Assembly (NCBI GenBank): GCA_003448685.1
Contig: DLXW01000056.1
Coordinates: 16,888 to 26,363, forward strand
Reading direction: 5' to 3'
DNA: 9,476 nucleotides
From: Cyanothece sp. UBA12306
GTDB taxonomy: Bacteria; Cyanobacteriota; Cyanobacteriia; Cyanobacteriales; Microcystaceae
Shown here piece after piece: positions 1-6,638 of the stretch. The first letter of the stretch is position 1; every line of letters starts with the position of its first letter. The translations under genes and the position numbers were made by a program. Under the pieces are notes generated by a model, which was not told the origin of the DNA, did no database searches, and saw only the letters and a list, made by a program, of their open reading frames with translations.

Positions 1-1147
1 CTACTTCCCCTCCTTCAGCAGCAGTCCTGGTTCCCAAGACCGATATCTGCCTGATGCCTTCTGCTCTAATATTCTTGCTCGCATTTTCGTCCCTATCGTG
101 GTGTGTGCCACAACTCGGACAAGTCCATTCCCTAATATCTAATGGCATTTCTGACATTTGATAAAGACAATTAGAGCAAGTTTTAGAGGAAGAAAACCAT
201 CTATCAATTTCTACTAATAAACCTCCTTTTTGCTCTAGTTTATAAGCAAGAAAATTGACAAATATTCCCCATCCGACATCAGATATAGCCTTAGCTAAGT
301 TATGATTACGAACCATACCCTTGATGTTCAAATTCTCAACGACTACTACTTGATTATCATCAACAATTTTTCTAGATAATTTATGTATAAAGTCTTGACG
401 GGCATTGCTTATACGTTCGTGAACTCTAGCTACTAGCTTTTTTGCTTTTTCTCTTGATTTACTCCCCTTGTTCTTACGAGCTAATTTAGCCTGTTTTCTA
501 GCTAAGTTTTTTTCATGTTTTTTGAGATGTTTAGGATTAGTATATTTAGACGTTTTCTCTCCATCATGAGTGATACAGAAGTCTTTGAGTCCTAAATCGA
601 TTCCTATAACTTTTCCACTCGCTACTACTTCAGGAGTCTCTTGTTCAGTGTCAAATAACAATGAAGCATAGTATTTTCCTGTCGGTGTTTTTGTAATAGT
701 TACAGTCTTTAATTGTCCCTCAAATAATCTATGAATAGAAGCTTTAATTATCCCCACTTGAGGGACTTTTACGCCTTTATCTACTACCTCGCAGTTTTGA
801 GGATATTGACAGGATTGCTTGCCATGATAAGACTTGAATCTAGGATACTTAGCTTTTTTATCAAAGAAGTTCTTGAAGGCTTTAGTCAAGTTTAGAGTGG
901 TTGACTGCAAGACCTGAGAATAACATTCAGAGAGCCATGCAGTTTCCTCTGACTTTTTGAGCTTTGGTAATACTTTGTTTAGTGCTACCCGACTCAAACC
1001 CTTACCTGTTTCTTTATAAGTTTCATTGCACAGATTTAAGGCGTAATTCCACCACCAACGAGCGCATCCCATCACTTGACTAAGTTTTTGAGATTGCTCA
1101 GGTGTTGGATAAATTCGGACTTTTACTGCTCTGTACAATGGTTTCAC
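1..1147 (-). CDS. tnpB: RNA-guided endonuclease TnpB (OrfB), C-terminus cut by window edge
   Basis: The reading frame is open for 382 codons with no stop and runs off the left edge, probably only a few tens of residues short of the end. TnpB is a guide-RNA-directed DNA nuclease, the ancestor group of Cas12, which helps retain IS200/IS605 elements. The N-terminus (MKPLYRAVKVRIYPTPEQ) is the usual TnpB opening. All catalytic parts are visible: RuvC-I Asp184 in IGIDLGLKDF, RuvC-II Glu271 in VVVVENLNIKGM, and RuvC-III Asp353 in HDRDENAS. A CxxC...CxxC zinc ribbon is formed by Cys324, 327, 343 and 346, and a Lys/Arg-rich segment precedes RuvC-II. I chose the GTG at 1145-1147; the only other near option is a TTG three codons in, and neither has a Shine-Dalgarno sequence. 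An in-frame TAA lies a few codons upstream. The gene appears intact and catalytically competent. Confidence 0.93.
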   Translation of the reverse strand, partial: MKPLYRAVKVRIYPTPEQSQKLSQVMGCARWWWNYALNLCNETYKETGKGLSRVALNKVLPKLKKSEETAWLSECYSQVLQSTTLNLTKAFKNFFDKKAKYPRFKSYHGKQSCQYPQNCEVVDKGVKVPQVGIIKASIHRLFEGQLKTVTITKTPTGKYYASLLFDTEQETPEVVASGKVIGIDLGLKDFCITHDGEKTSKYTNPKHLKKHEKNLARKQAKLARKNKGSKSREKAKKLVARVHERISNARQDFIHKLSRKIVDDNQVVVVENLNIKGMVRNHNLAKAISDVGWGIFVNFLAYKLEQKGGLLVEIDRWFSSSKTCSNCLYQMSEMPLDIREWTCPSCGTHHDRDENASKNIRAEGIRQISVLGTRTAAEGGEV

Positions 1148-1151
1148 GCAA

Positions 1152-1177
1152 GCTATACTTTATGATAAAAGTATAGC
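1152..1177. repeat. Perfect hairpin, subterminal left end of the tnpB element
   Basis: GCTATACTTT (1152-1161) and AAAGTATAGC (1168-1177) are perfect 10-base inverted arms around a 6-base loop (ATGATA). The hairpin sits 4 bases upstream of the tnpB GTG start. In IS200/IS605 elements the end hairpin is recognised by TnpA, and cleavage occurs a short distance outside it, so the element boundary should lie to the right. Because it is so close to the start codon, it could also affect tnpB translation. The structure is seen directly; its role is inferred from the family. Confidence 0.75.
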
Positions 1178-1218
1178 ACAAGATAATAGAATGTGGTATT
1201 TGTAGGCCCTTGCATTCA

Positions 1219-1243
1219 TCCCTAACCTATAGAGGATAAGGGA
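1219..1243. repeat. Imperfect hairpin resembling a cyanobacterial tnpB-element end
   Basis: The outer arms TCCCT (1219-1223) and AGGGA (1239-1243) pair. After a small internal loop, CCT (1226-1228) pairs with AGG (1233-1235) around an ATAG loop. Read on the minus strand it has the form CAGAATTCCC ... GGGATGAATGC. From memory this resembles the hairpin found at the downstream end of many cyanobacterial tnpB elements. Here it lies upstream of tnpB, so it may be a leftover end of another element or the outer structure of this one. The pairing is seen; the assignment is inferred. Confidence 0.45.
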
Positions 1244-1561
1244 ATTCTGCCCGACATTGGGTTAAAATTGATTCCTATAATCTTCTGCGGAATGAATCAC
1301 AGTAATTTTCTGATAAGCAATACCCACAAAAATTACCGCTTTATTATGCTCAATTTTGTCTTAATATAACAAGGATTGAAAATAGTAATTAGATAGGAAT
1401 CGATGTAGAGTTAGAGTCTTTTTACACTGAATTCAACCGAGAAAAAAGTAGAGAATACTCGATTTCTTAGAAAGTCTGAGAAAAAACTTCAATATAGGTT
1501 GATAATTTGAGGAAAATTAATGAGCTAAAATTAATTTATAACTTATTCAACTTGAATCAAT

Positions 1562-1579
1562 AGGTTACGACAATAACCT
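1562..1579. repeat. Inverted repeat in the 5' leader of the DUF3172 gene
   Basis: AGGTTA (1562-1567) and TAACCT (1574-1579) form perfect 6-base arms around CGACAA. The repeat ends 12 bases before the ATG at 1592, in a leader with no Shine-Dalgarno sequence. The bases CCTCCC immediately at its 3' side are of anti-Shine-Dalgarno type. It could be a small regulatory hairpin or an operator half-site pair. At this length a chance occurrence is possible. Confidence 0.4.
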
Positions 1580-1591
1580 CCCTAAATTTAT

Positions 1592-2140
1592 ATGGCCCGT
1601 AGACCCCGCGACTATCAACCTCGTTCCAATCCTTCTCGTTATCCTTCCGCATCCCCATCCGAGTCTAAATTTAATTACGGTACGATCGCCCTTTTTGGTG
1701 GAATTTTTGTCCTAGGTATTGGAGTAGGTATTGGATTTAGTTCTACTGCTAGCTTTGATCCCCAAAATGTCGCCTCAAGAGAAGTAATTGACAAAAGTGT
1801 TCCTAATGCTGAATTTTGCGTTCAATATGGCACCAGTGCTATTGTTACTGATGTGCGAGTCTTTACCACCCTCAACCCGTTCAGTGTTTTCGTGACACAA
1901 CCAGCAATGCAACCTGGATGCGTGTTGCGTCGTGCTAATATGACTCTTCTAGAACAGCAAAGATTGATTACATCCGATCAAGTCAGAGAATGTAGAAACC
2001 GCATGAATACTTTTGGATTTACAGGTTCTCTTGAAAGTAAACCTGACATTGCTTGTGTTTATCCGAACGAAGCAGCAGGAAACTTATTTTTGAACCCCGC
2101 AGGTTCAGTTAATCCCCGTTCAGAAACCGATGATTTCTAA
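1592..2140 (+). CDS. DUF3172-type single-pass membrane protein
   Basis: This 182-residue protein is of unknown function, from a family shared by cyanobacteria and plants that I recognise as DUF3172. Residues 1-26 are basic and rich in Pro and Ser (MARRPRDYQPRS...). Residues about 29-50 form one hydrophobic, Gly-rich membrane helix. The positive-inside pattern places the remaining ~130 residues in the periplasm or thylakoid lumen. That part holds four cysteines (76, 110, 134, 155) that could form disulfides. It also contains the segments I associate with the family: a NPFSVFVTQP stretch, PGCVLRRAN, NTFGFTG, and CVYPNEAAGNLF. The length is normal. It converges with the NACHT gene, with only 9 bases between the stop codons and no terminator hairpin between them. 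The family call is from remembered motifs; the physiological role is unknown. Confidence 0.75.
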   Translation: MARRPRDYQPRSNPSRYPSASPSESKFNYGTIALFGGIFVLGIGVGIGFSSTASFDPQNVASREVIDKSVPNAEFCVQYGTSAIVTDVRVFTTLNPFSVFVTQPAMQPGCVLRRANMTLLEQQRLITSDQVRECRNRMNTFGFTGSLESKPDIACVYPNEAAGNLFLNPAGSVNPRSETDDF

Positions 2141-2149
2141 GATTAACAC

Positions 2150-5100
2150 CTAATAAGAATAAGTAATCCAGTCTAAAATAGTCTTAAGCAATTGGGGATC
2201 ATAGGGAGAAAACTGAGCTAATTGATTCGGAATAGTTTGATCAGTAATAATGCCAATAGTTCCCTGAAACTTGGCTAACATCTCTAAGAAACTAGCAGAC
2301 AAACTGAAGGTAGTCCCCGCATCAGGATTGGTATAGATTAACAAAATGAATCGACTTTGAGAGCGATCGCGCTGGAGATCATTCCAATAAAAACGCAGTT
2401 TAGCCATGGTTTCGGGAATACCATGAACAAACTCAGGACAATCTTGCTCCAACATTTGATCATAAATATCAATCGGCGGATTATTGGGATCAATAAAACG
2501 ACTACTATCGATCGCCACCAAAAAAATCGACTTCAAATCCGATCTCTGGGCTATGTTTTGATGTAGTTGATAGATTAGATCGAATGTTCCGAGACGGGAA
2601 ACATTCGAGGTTTTTCCGCTTATTTTCGATGAATTTGGGGTCTTCGAACCTGATACTTGACTTTGATGCCAAGCTTGATAAAAGTCCCCATAGGATAGAT
2701 GCTCAGCGCAATGCCATAAAACCCGATAACTAGGAGAACCAGGGGAATTAGACTCTTTGAGCAGACAACCCGCCAGACGGGTAACCACTTTGGGCATTTG
2801 TTCAACTGACATAATAGCAATTAAACTTTCAGCCACTTGTACCCGTAGGGATTCTTCTGATGCGGTTGAGAGTATTTCAACTAAAGCAGAGATTGCCCCT
2901 TTATTGGCGATCGCAATTTTCCCTAAACTTTTAGCAGCACAGCGTTTCGCTTCGAGGTAGTTACTCGTTTGCAGAACCCGAATCAAAGTAGCAATAGCCG
3001 CAGGATTGCCCAATCCCATATTGCCCAAACTATCAGCCGCCAAACTGATAATATCAGGATCTCTTGCTGTCTGAATCAGTTGCATCAGAGTTGTTATAGC
3101 TTCTAAATTGCCTGGATCGATTTTTCCTAAACTGGTTGCCGCTTGACGGCGGGTAAAATTGTCTTGGGAGATTTTCAATAATTTAATTAAAGCCTCGATT
3201 GCCTGGGGATTTCCTGGGTCAAGTTTGCCCAAAGTTTCGGCCATTTCCCGATGAATTCCCTCATCTTGGGCTTTTTCCATCAGGTTGATGGAAGTACGAA
3301 TAATTGCCGGATTAGCCGGAGCAATTTTCCCTAAACTTTCTAAAGCTTCTTTACACAGTAACAGAGGTTCCCCTTGCTCCATCACTCTTTCTAATGCTTT
3401 AATGGCCTCAAGGTTGCGATCGCCAATTTTCCCTAAGCTACTAACAATAATCCATTGAGTATACACATCCTCCGTAGCCTCTAAAAGACTGGCTAAAGCA
3501 TCAACAGCTTGGGTATTACCAGGAGTTACCTCTCCCAAACTATAGATGGCTTCACGGCTAATTGCTTGTTCGCTCGTGTTTTGAGCAAGTTGGACTAAAA
3601 CAGCAATGGCAGTAGGATTTCCTGGATCAATTTTTTCGAGACTTTCGGCTACTTGTCGTCTCATCCCAGGATCTTTGGTGGTGCGAATCAATTGCACTAA
3701 AACCGCGATCGCCGTAACATTACCTTGGGCAATAGTTTCTAAACACTGAAGAATACGCCGCCGCAAAGAAGAAGAAGAAGACTGACGATGGAGTAACCGA
3801 ATTAAAGCATTAATACTTGGTAGATTTTGTTGGCCAATTTTTTCGAGAGCATTAAAAGCTATATGAAAGCTAGTATCTGTGGTAGCGTTTTCTAATAGGT
3901 GAATAAAGGTGGTGATGGCTTCGGTATTTCCTGGATCGATTTTGCCTAAGGTTTCTGCCAATTGCCAGCGCAAAGTCGGGGAAGGGGTAGTATCGAGACA
4001 TTGGCTCAAAGCAGCAATCATCTGGGTATTATCTGGACCTAAGGAAACTAAATGACAAAATCCTTGTTTTTGGCCTTGAGGATCTTGATTATCTGTAATT
4101 AAGTCCATCAGAGCGTTTACCAGTAAAGGATGATCCAACTGATTCAAGGTATCCCTAGCGTAGCTTCCTAGGGGACTCTCAGCCATCGCGCTTCTTTGAG
4201 TGGCTTCAGGGTTGATTCCCTCTTTTTCCCATTTGATCAACTGCTGACAAATTTCATTGGCCAAAGAACAATCCTTAAACTGAGATAGTCCCATAGCCGC
4301 TAAAAAATAGGCCTGTAATCCATAAAAATTTTCATTACCACATCTATCTTCAAAGGTTACTAATGCTTTGATCAAGGCTTCTTTATTTTCTGTGGCAATA
4401 TCTTCGCGTCCTAACCAAAAGAGAATCACTTTCCACCAATGGCGATCAAAGATCGGATATACTTCTGATTCATGAGGGGCCCGGTTTTGACTATGATTGA
4501 AAAAAAGCCGCCAATCATCTATGGCTCGGGCAGCAAAATACTCACCAAACGTGGTATCACTAAACGTATATTGACTAACAGCTTGATATCTTAAAAAAGT
4601 TCCCCGACGTACTAACCATTTCAACTGCATCGCTAACTGTAATACTGAGGAATCTTCCCCAAAAATTTCTTTGATGGTTGTTTGGGAGAAAATCAGTGGT
4701 TTTTCTTTTTGTTGATAACTTTTTAAAGCCAAAGCTCCTAAAGCTGCATTTAACTGCTTTCGTTTTTCGGGGGTTGTTCTCACTTTTTCTGCTTGCCATT
4801 GATAAAATTCACTCACTAATCTTTCATAAAGTTGGGCTACCGTTGTAGGGCATTGGCCTGGGTTTTGTTGCCATAGACGACAAAATAAGGCTAATCTAAG
4901 GGGATTAGCTAAGGCTTGGCGAATTGCTTTTGTTCCTGGTTCAAGTAAAACTTGGCAGAGTTTTTGGGCTAAATCTTGTTGGATTTTTTGTTTTCCCAGG
5001 TTAGTAGTTTGTGGGGAAAACCATTGTTTAATAAAAGATTGAATCCTTGAATTATCAGAAAATTCTTGGGTTTGATATGTTTCAAAATTTGAGTTTGTCT

Positions 5101-5848
5101 GAGGATCTTCTTGCCAAGTTTGAGTTTGACAGGTGACGATGATGCAGTTTTTTCCTGTCCAACCTTGTAATTGTTTGACTAAGCCACCTAAAGTTGATAC
5201 AGACGAATCTTGTGGCCGCTCATCAATAGCGAGATAATCTATACCATCTAATAAAAGCCAAATTCGACCACTATCCCATAATTGCTCAAAAGAGTTTTGC
5301 CAAATTTCTGGGGAATAAGTCTCTAATTTATAGTATTGAATTGCTTGAGATAGCCACTTATCAGATAAATAGTCTTTAACAGAACAATGAGTCAGTTTAT
5401 TTGCTCCCACCCAAATCGGTAGATCTTCTGTTTCTTCTAAAATCCAATGGGCAATCTTTTGTAAAATCAGGGTTTTACCCGTTCCTGATGGACCAATAAT
5501 AGCAAAATTATGACTTTTCGACTCACTTTTCCGACTTTCTTGTAGTTTATTCCAAAATTCTTCCTGTTGGTAAGTTTTCTCGATACTCATTTCTCCCAGA
5601 GAATTTTGGCTCAACTTTTGTTCTAATGTTCTTCGTTGAGATGATCTAGAATTGTGATGGCGATTAATAAGTCCCAAAGATACCAAGGAGTTACCCAAGT
5701 CAGCTTTCTTAACTTCGGGTTGAGTGCTTAGGGGGTTGATAGATATAGAATTGTTTAGCATAATACGCCCCACTTCACACCAGTTAATAGTCCCTTCTGG
5801 GGAGGCGTGAGAGGATGTATCTTCCTGGGATGGGTGTCTTTGAGACAT
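2150..5848 (-). CDS. NACHT-HEAT STAND NTPase with a C-terminal alpha/beta domain
   Basis: A 1232-residue soluble signalling-type NTPase. Residues 20-112 form an N-terminal region beginning INWCEVGRIML, as in many cyanobacterial NACHT proteins. The NACHT module follows: Walker A GPSGTGKT (119-126) and Walker B LLLDGID (198-204, Asp201 and Asp204). The NPLRLALFC helix (315-323) and a winged-helix end FSDTTFGEYFAA (429-440) complete it. A helical linker (441-590) leads to a HEAT array of 34-residue units (about 632-1012). A Ser-rich linker (1062-1084) and a C-terminal alpha/beta domain (about 1087-1230) follow. Known STAND proteins sense a ligand through the repeats, switch with ATP, and trigger an effector; for this protein that is inference. 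Oddities are Tyr205 where Walker B usually ends DE, Gln241 where the sensor strand usually has Arg (TCR), and Asp431 where His is usual. The ATG at 5848 has a weak GGCGAG upstream. No transmembrane segment is seen. Confidence 0.92.
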   Translation of the reverse strand: MSQRHPSQEDTSSHASPEGTINWCEVGRIMLNNSISINPLSTQPEVKKADLGNSLVSLGLINRHHNSRSSQRRTLEQKLSQNSLGEMSIEKTYQQEEFWNKLQESRKSESKSHNFAIIGPSGTGKTLILQKIAHWILEETEDLPIWVGANKLTHCSVKDYLSDKWLSQAIQYYKLETYSPEIWQNSFEQLWDSGRIWLLLDGIDYLAIDERPQDSSVSTLGGLVKQLQGWTGKNCIIVTCQTQTWQEDPQTNSNFETYQTQEFSDNSRIQSFIKQWFSPQTTNLGKQKIQQDLAQKLCQVLLEPGTKAIRQALANPLRLALFCRLWQQNPGQCPTTVAQLYERLVSEFYQWQAEKVRTTPEKRKQLNAALGALALKSYQQKEKPLIFSQTTIKEIFGEDSSVLQLAMQLKWLVRRGTFLRYQAVSQYTFSDTTFGEYFAARAIDDWRLFFNHSQNRAPHESEVYPIFDRHWWKVILFWLGREDIATENKEALIKALVTFEDRCGNENFYGLQAYFLAAMGLSQFKDCSLANEICQQLIKWEKEGINPEATQRSAMAESPLGSYARDTLNQLDHPLLVNALMDLITDNQDPQGQKQGFCHLVSLGPDNTQMIAALSQCLDTTPSPTLRWQLAETLGKIDPGNTEAITTFIHLLENATTDTSFHIAFNALEKIGQQNLPSINALIRLLHRQSSSSSLRRRILQCLETIAQGNVTAIAVLVQLIRTTKDPGMRRQVAESLEKIDPGNPTAIAVLVQLAQNTSEQAISREAIYSLGEVTPGNTQAVDALASLLEATEDVYTQWIIVSSLGKIGDRNLEAIKALERVMEQGEPLLLCKEALESLGKIAPANPAIIRTSINLMEKAQDEGIHREMAETLGKLDPGNPQAIEALIKLLKISQDNFTRRQAATSLGKIDPGNLEAITTLMQLIQTARDPDIISLAADSLGNMGLGNPAAIATLIRVLQTSNYLEAKRCAAKSLGKIAIANKGAISALVEILSTASEESLRVQVAESLIAIMSVEQMPKVVTRLAGCLLKESNSPGSPSYRVLWHCAEHLSYGDFYQAWHQSQVSGSKTPNSSKISGKTSNVSRLGTFDLIYQLHQNIAQRSDLKSIFLVAIDSSRFIDPNNPPIDIYDQMLEQDCPEFVHGIPETMAKLRFYWNDLQRDRSQSRFILLIYTNPDAGTTFSLSASFLEMLAKFQGTIGIITDQTIPNQLAQFSPYDPQLLKTILDWITYSY
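2159..2590 (-). other. Unnamed C-terminal alpha/beta domain of the NACHT-HEAT protein
   Basis: This covers residues about 1087-1230, set off from the HEAT array by a Ser/Lys/Thr-rich linker. Three hydrophobic strands are apparent: SIFLVAID (1107-1114), FILLIYTN (1167-1174) and TIGIITD (1197-1203). Helices lie between them, and conserved-looking turns include DSSRFIDPNN, CPEFVHGIPET and a closing ILDWI. The alternation suggests a three-layer Rossmann-like fold. I recall similar tails on other cyanobacterial NACHT proteins but cannot give the domain a name. It could be an effector, a partner-binding domain or a second sensor. Confidence 0.55.
2363..3712. repeat. HIP1 octamers (GCGATCGC), four copies
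   Basis: Perfect HIP1 palindromes are at 2363-2370, 2907-2914, 3416-3423 and 3705-3712, all within the NACHT-HEAT gene. HIP1 is a strongly over-represented octamer in many cyanobacterial genomes and supports the taxonomic call. I saw no perfect copy in the right-hand half of the window (from 5849 on); CGATCG cores also occur near 2506 and 9227. Confidence 0.9.
2813..3955 (-). repeat. Tandem 102-base repeats encoding 34-residue HEAT units
   Basis: Twelve units with the core xSLGKIDPGNxxAIxxLIxLL are spaced at almost exactly 34 residues. The core leucines are at 634, 668, 703, 737, 771, 805, 839, 873, 907, 941, 975 and 1009. The only deviation is one extra residue in the Ser-run unit (690-694). 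A poorer copy precedes the array at Leu603. Nucleotide similarity is still visible in several units, for example CCTGGATCGATTTT at the DPG codons near 3113 and 3929. This suggests growth by tandem duplication followed by divergence. The array is coding, not a CRISPR or VNTR. Confidence 0.85.
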
Positions 5849-5913
5849 ACTCGCCTGACGGTTATTTCAAAAAAAAATAGGTAGAGAATAAATTCTTTGT
5901 CGGGCCTATACCC

Positions 5914-5941
5914 ATAAAAGAGAATTTAGAGGTTTAGTCAA
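5914..5941 (-). promoter_or_regulatory. Candidate promoter for the NACHT-HEAT gene
   Basis: On the minus strand TTGACT (5936-5941), a near-perfect -35 box, is followed after 16 bases by TTTTAT (5914-5919), a weak -10 box. Transcription would start near 5907, leaving a leader of about 60 bases before the ATG. The -10 matches only four of six consensus bases, so this is tentative. Confidence 0.3.
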
Positions 5942-6090
5942 TGTTGGTTTTGATTTCAAGAAATGGGAACAATTCCCTCAATCTGAAAACACTATGCCTT
6001 TTCACTCTACCAAAATAAGAGGGACTCTGGTACTCAGGAGAGAAGTAAAGCTATGAAAAATTAACAATTATTACATATGGGAAATCAGAT

Positions 6091-6121
6091 TTGTCTTCAG
6101 TTCATGGATTTCGGGTATGAT
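6091..6121 (+). promoter_or_regulatory. Candidate promoter for the 6158 gene
   Basis: TTGTCT (6091-6096) and TATGAT (6116-6121) are separated by 19 bases, slightly longer than ideal. They lie about 37 bases before the ATG at 6158, giving a short leader without a Shine-Dalgarno sequence. This is a consensus match only. Confidence 0.25.
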
Positions 6122-6157
6122 TGCTAAAGTGTCCGCCAAATCAATAGCCGATTAACC

Positions 6158-6493
6158 ATGGGTCTTAAAATAGTTGAGAGTTTTGATTCTAGCTTTACTC
6201 TTGAACCAGAAGCAAAAAAAAGCTTATTTAAGTTATTGACTAATGAGCAATTTATCGAGCAAATTAGCCATCATATTCAATCAACCTCTCTTGAATTTAC
6301 AGAACTGATTTTTCAACCAGTTCCCTATAGCACAGCTACCCCCAAAGGAATGCCCCCTGAATTTGAATCCTATCATCAATCTGATGATTATATTATTATT
6401 AATGTCCCTCCAAATTTTATGTTTAAAGCCAAAATATTCTCTCCTAGTCGTCTCTGTGCTATCTATCGTAAGTTAAATGATTCAAAACAATAG
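6158..6493 (+). CDS. Hypothetical protein, 111 residues
   Basis: I do not recognise this protein. It is soluble, with no signal peptide or membrane helix and a single cysteine (in SRLCAIYRK near the end). The N-terminal part (MGLKIVESFDSSF, then a charged helix KKSLFKLLTNEQFIEQISHHI) is probably helical after a first strand. The middle is Pro-rich around QPVPYSTATPKGMPPEF. The end has an extended hydrophobic stretch (DDYIIINVPP) and a basic tail. The ATG at 6158 has no Shine-Dalgarno sequence; the next Met, at residue 65, would remove most of the protein. It is divergent from the NACHT-HEAT gene and 145 bases before the GIY-YIG gene, so it may be single. Protein-like composition supports a real gene, but no function can be assigned. 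Confidence 0.6.
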   Translation: MGLKIVESFDSSFTLEPEAKKSLFKLLTNEQFIEQISHHIQSTSLEFTELIFQPVPYSTATPKGMPPEFESYHQSDDYIIINVPPNFMFKAKIFSPSRLCAIYRKLNDSKQ

Positions 6494-6638
6494 CCTAATA
6501 AAATGCGAGTAACCATGAAATTTAATGCCAAACTTCCGGTCACATCCGGTAACTCTTATCCTGGTTTTTAACTGGCAATTTAGATGACGAATAGTTTACC
6601 TTCTTTGAATATAGTTTTCTTCTTTTAAGTAACTCAAT

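Larger units (their letters stand above)
1..1177 (-). mobile_element. tnpB-only element of the IS200/IS605 group (upstream part)
   Basis: The element consists of a tnpB gene read leftward plus a perfect subterminal hairpin (1152-1177) just upstream of it. IS200/IS605-group elements carry such hairpins near their ends instead of terminal inverted repeats, and they make no target duplication. No tnpA (the Y1 HUH transposase) lies between the tnpB start and the hairpin, so this appears to be a tnpB-only element that would need a transposase in trans. The other end, including the 3' region that normally encodes the guide (omega/re) RNA, lies beyond the left edge. The exact upstream boundary is not resolved; it is probably within a few tens of bases right of 1177. 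Confidence 0.8.
1178..1591. other. Intergenic region between tnpB element and DUF3172 gene
   Basis: About 410 bases without a convincing gene. It holds the outer flank of the tnpB element, an end-like hairpin at 1219-1243, a 33-codon open stretch on the minus strand without a start codon (1262-1360), and an inverted repeat at 1562-1579. The part from 1380 to 1560 is AT-rich. TATAAC at 1537-1542 is a possible -10 box for the gene at 1592, but I see no good -35 partner. There is no Shine-Dalgarno sequence before that gene. Confidence 0.6.
5849..6157. other. Divergent intergenic region between NACHT-HEAT gene and 6158 gene
   Basis: This stretch of 309 bases separates two divergently read genes. 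Beyond candidate promoters for each side it contains the inverted repeat GGGAACAATTCCC (5965-5977, arms of 5 bases), a possible operator. It also contains the best Shine-Dalgarno sequence in the region, AGGAG at 6036-6040, which precedes only a 3-codon frame (ATG at 6053, stop ending 6064). A 16-codon frame at 6077-6127 has no ribosome binding site. I see no RNA gene here. Confidence 0.5.

Noticed and set aside
2620..2820. A 66-codon frame on the minus strand inside the NACHT-HEAT gene
   Set aside because: Out of frame within a well-supported coding region; no domain and no ribosome binding site.
2357..2960. Open frames on the plus strand opposite the NACHT-HEAT gene
   Set aside because: Short, unrecognisable and wholly antisense to a long gene with clear domain motifs.
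2813..3955. Periodic repeats considered as a CRISPR array
   Set aside because: The period is 102 bases, the units are imperfect and contiguous, and the reading frame is maintained throughout.
4575..4799. A 74-codon minus-strand frame inside the NACHT-HEAT gene
   Set aside because: An overlapping frame of the real gene with no recognisable features.
6077..6127. A 16-codon frame in the divergent intergenic region
   Set aside because: No ribosome binding site and very short.
6503..6571. A 22-codon frame starting MRVTMKF between two genes
   Set aside because: No ribosome binding site and no recognisable product; length is within chance expectation.
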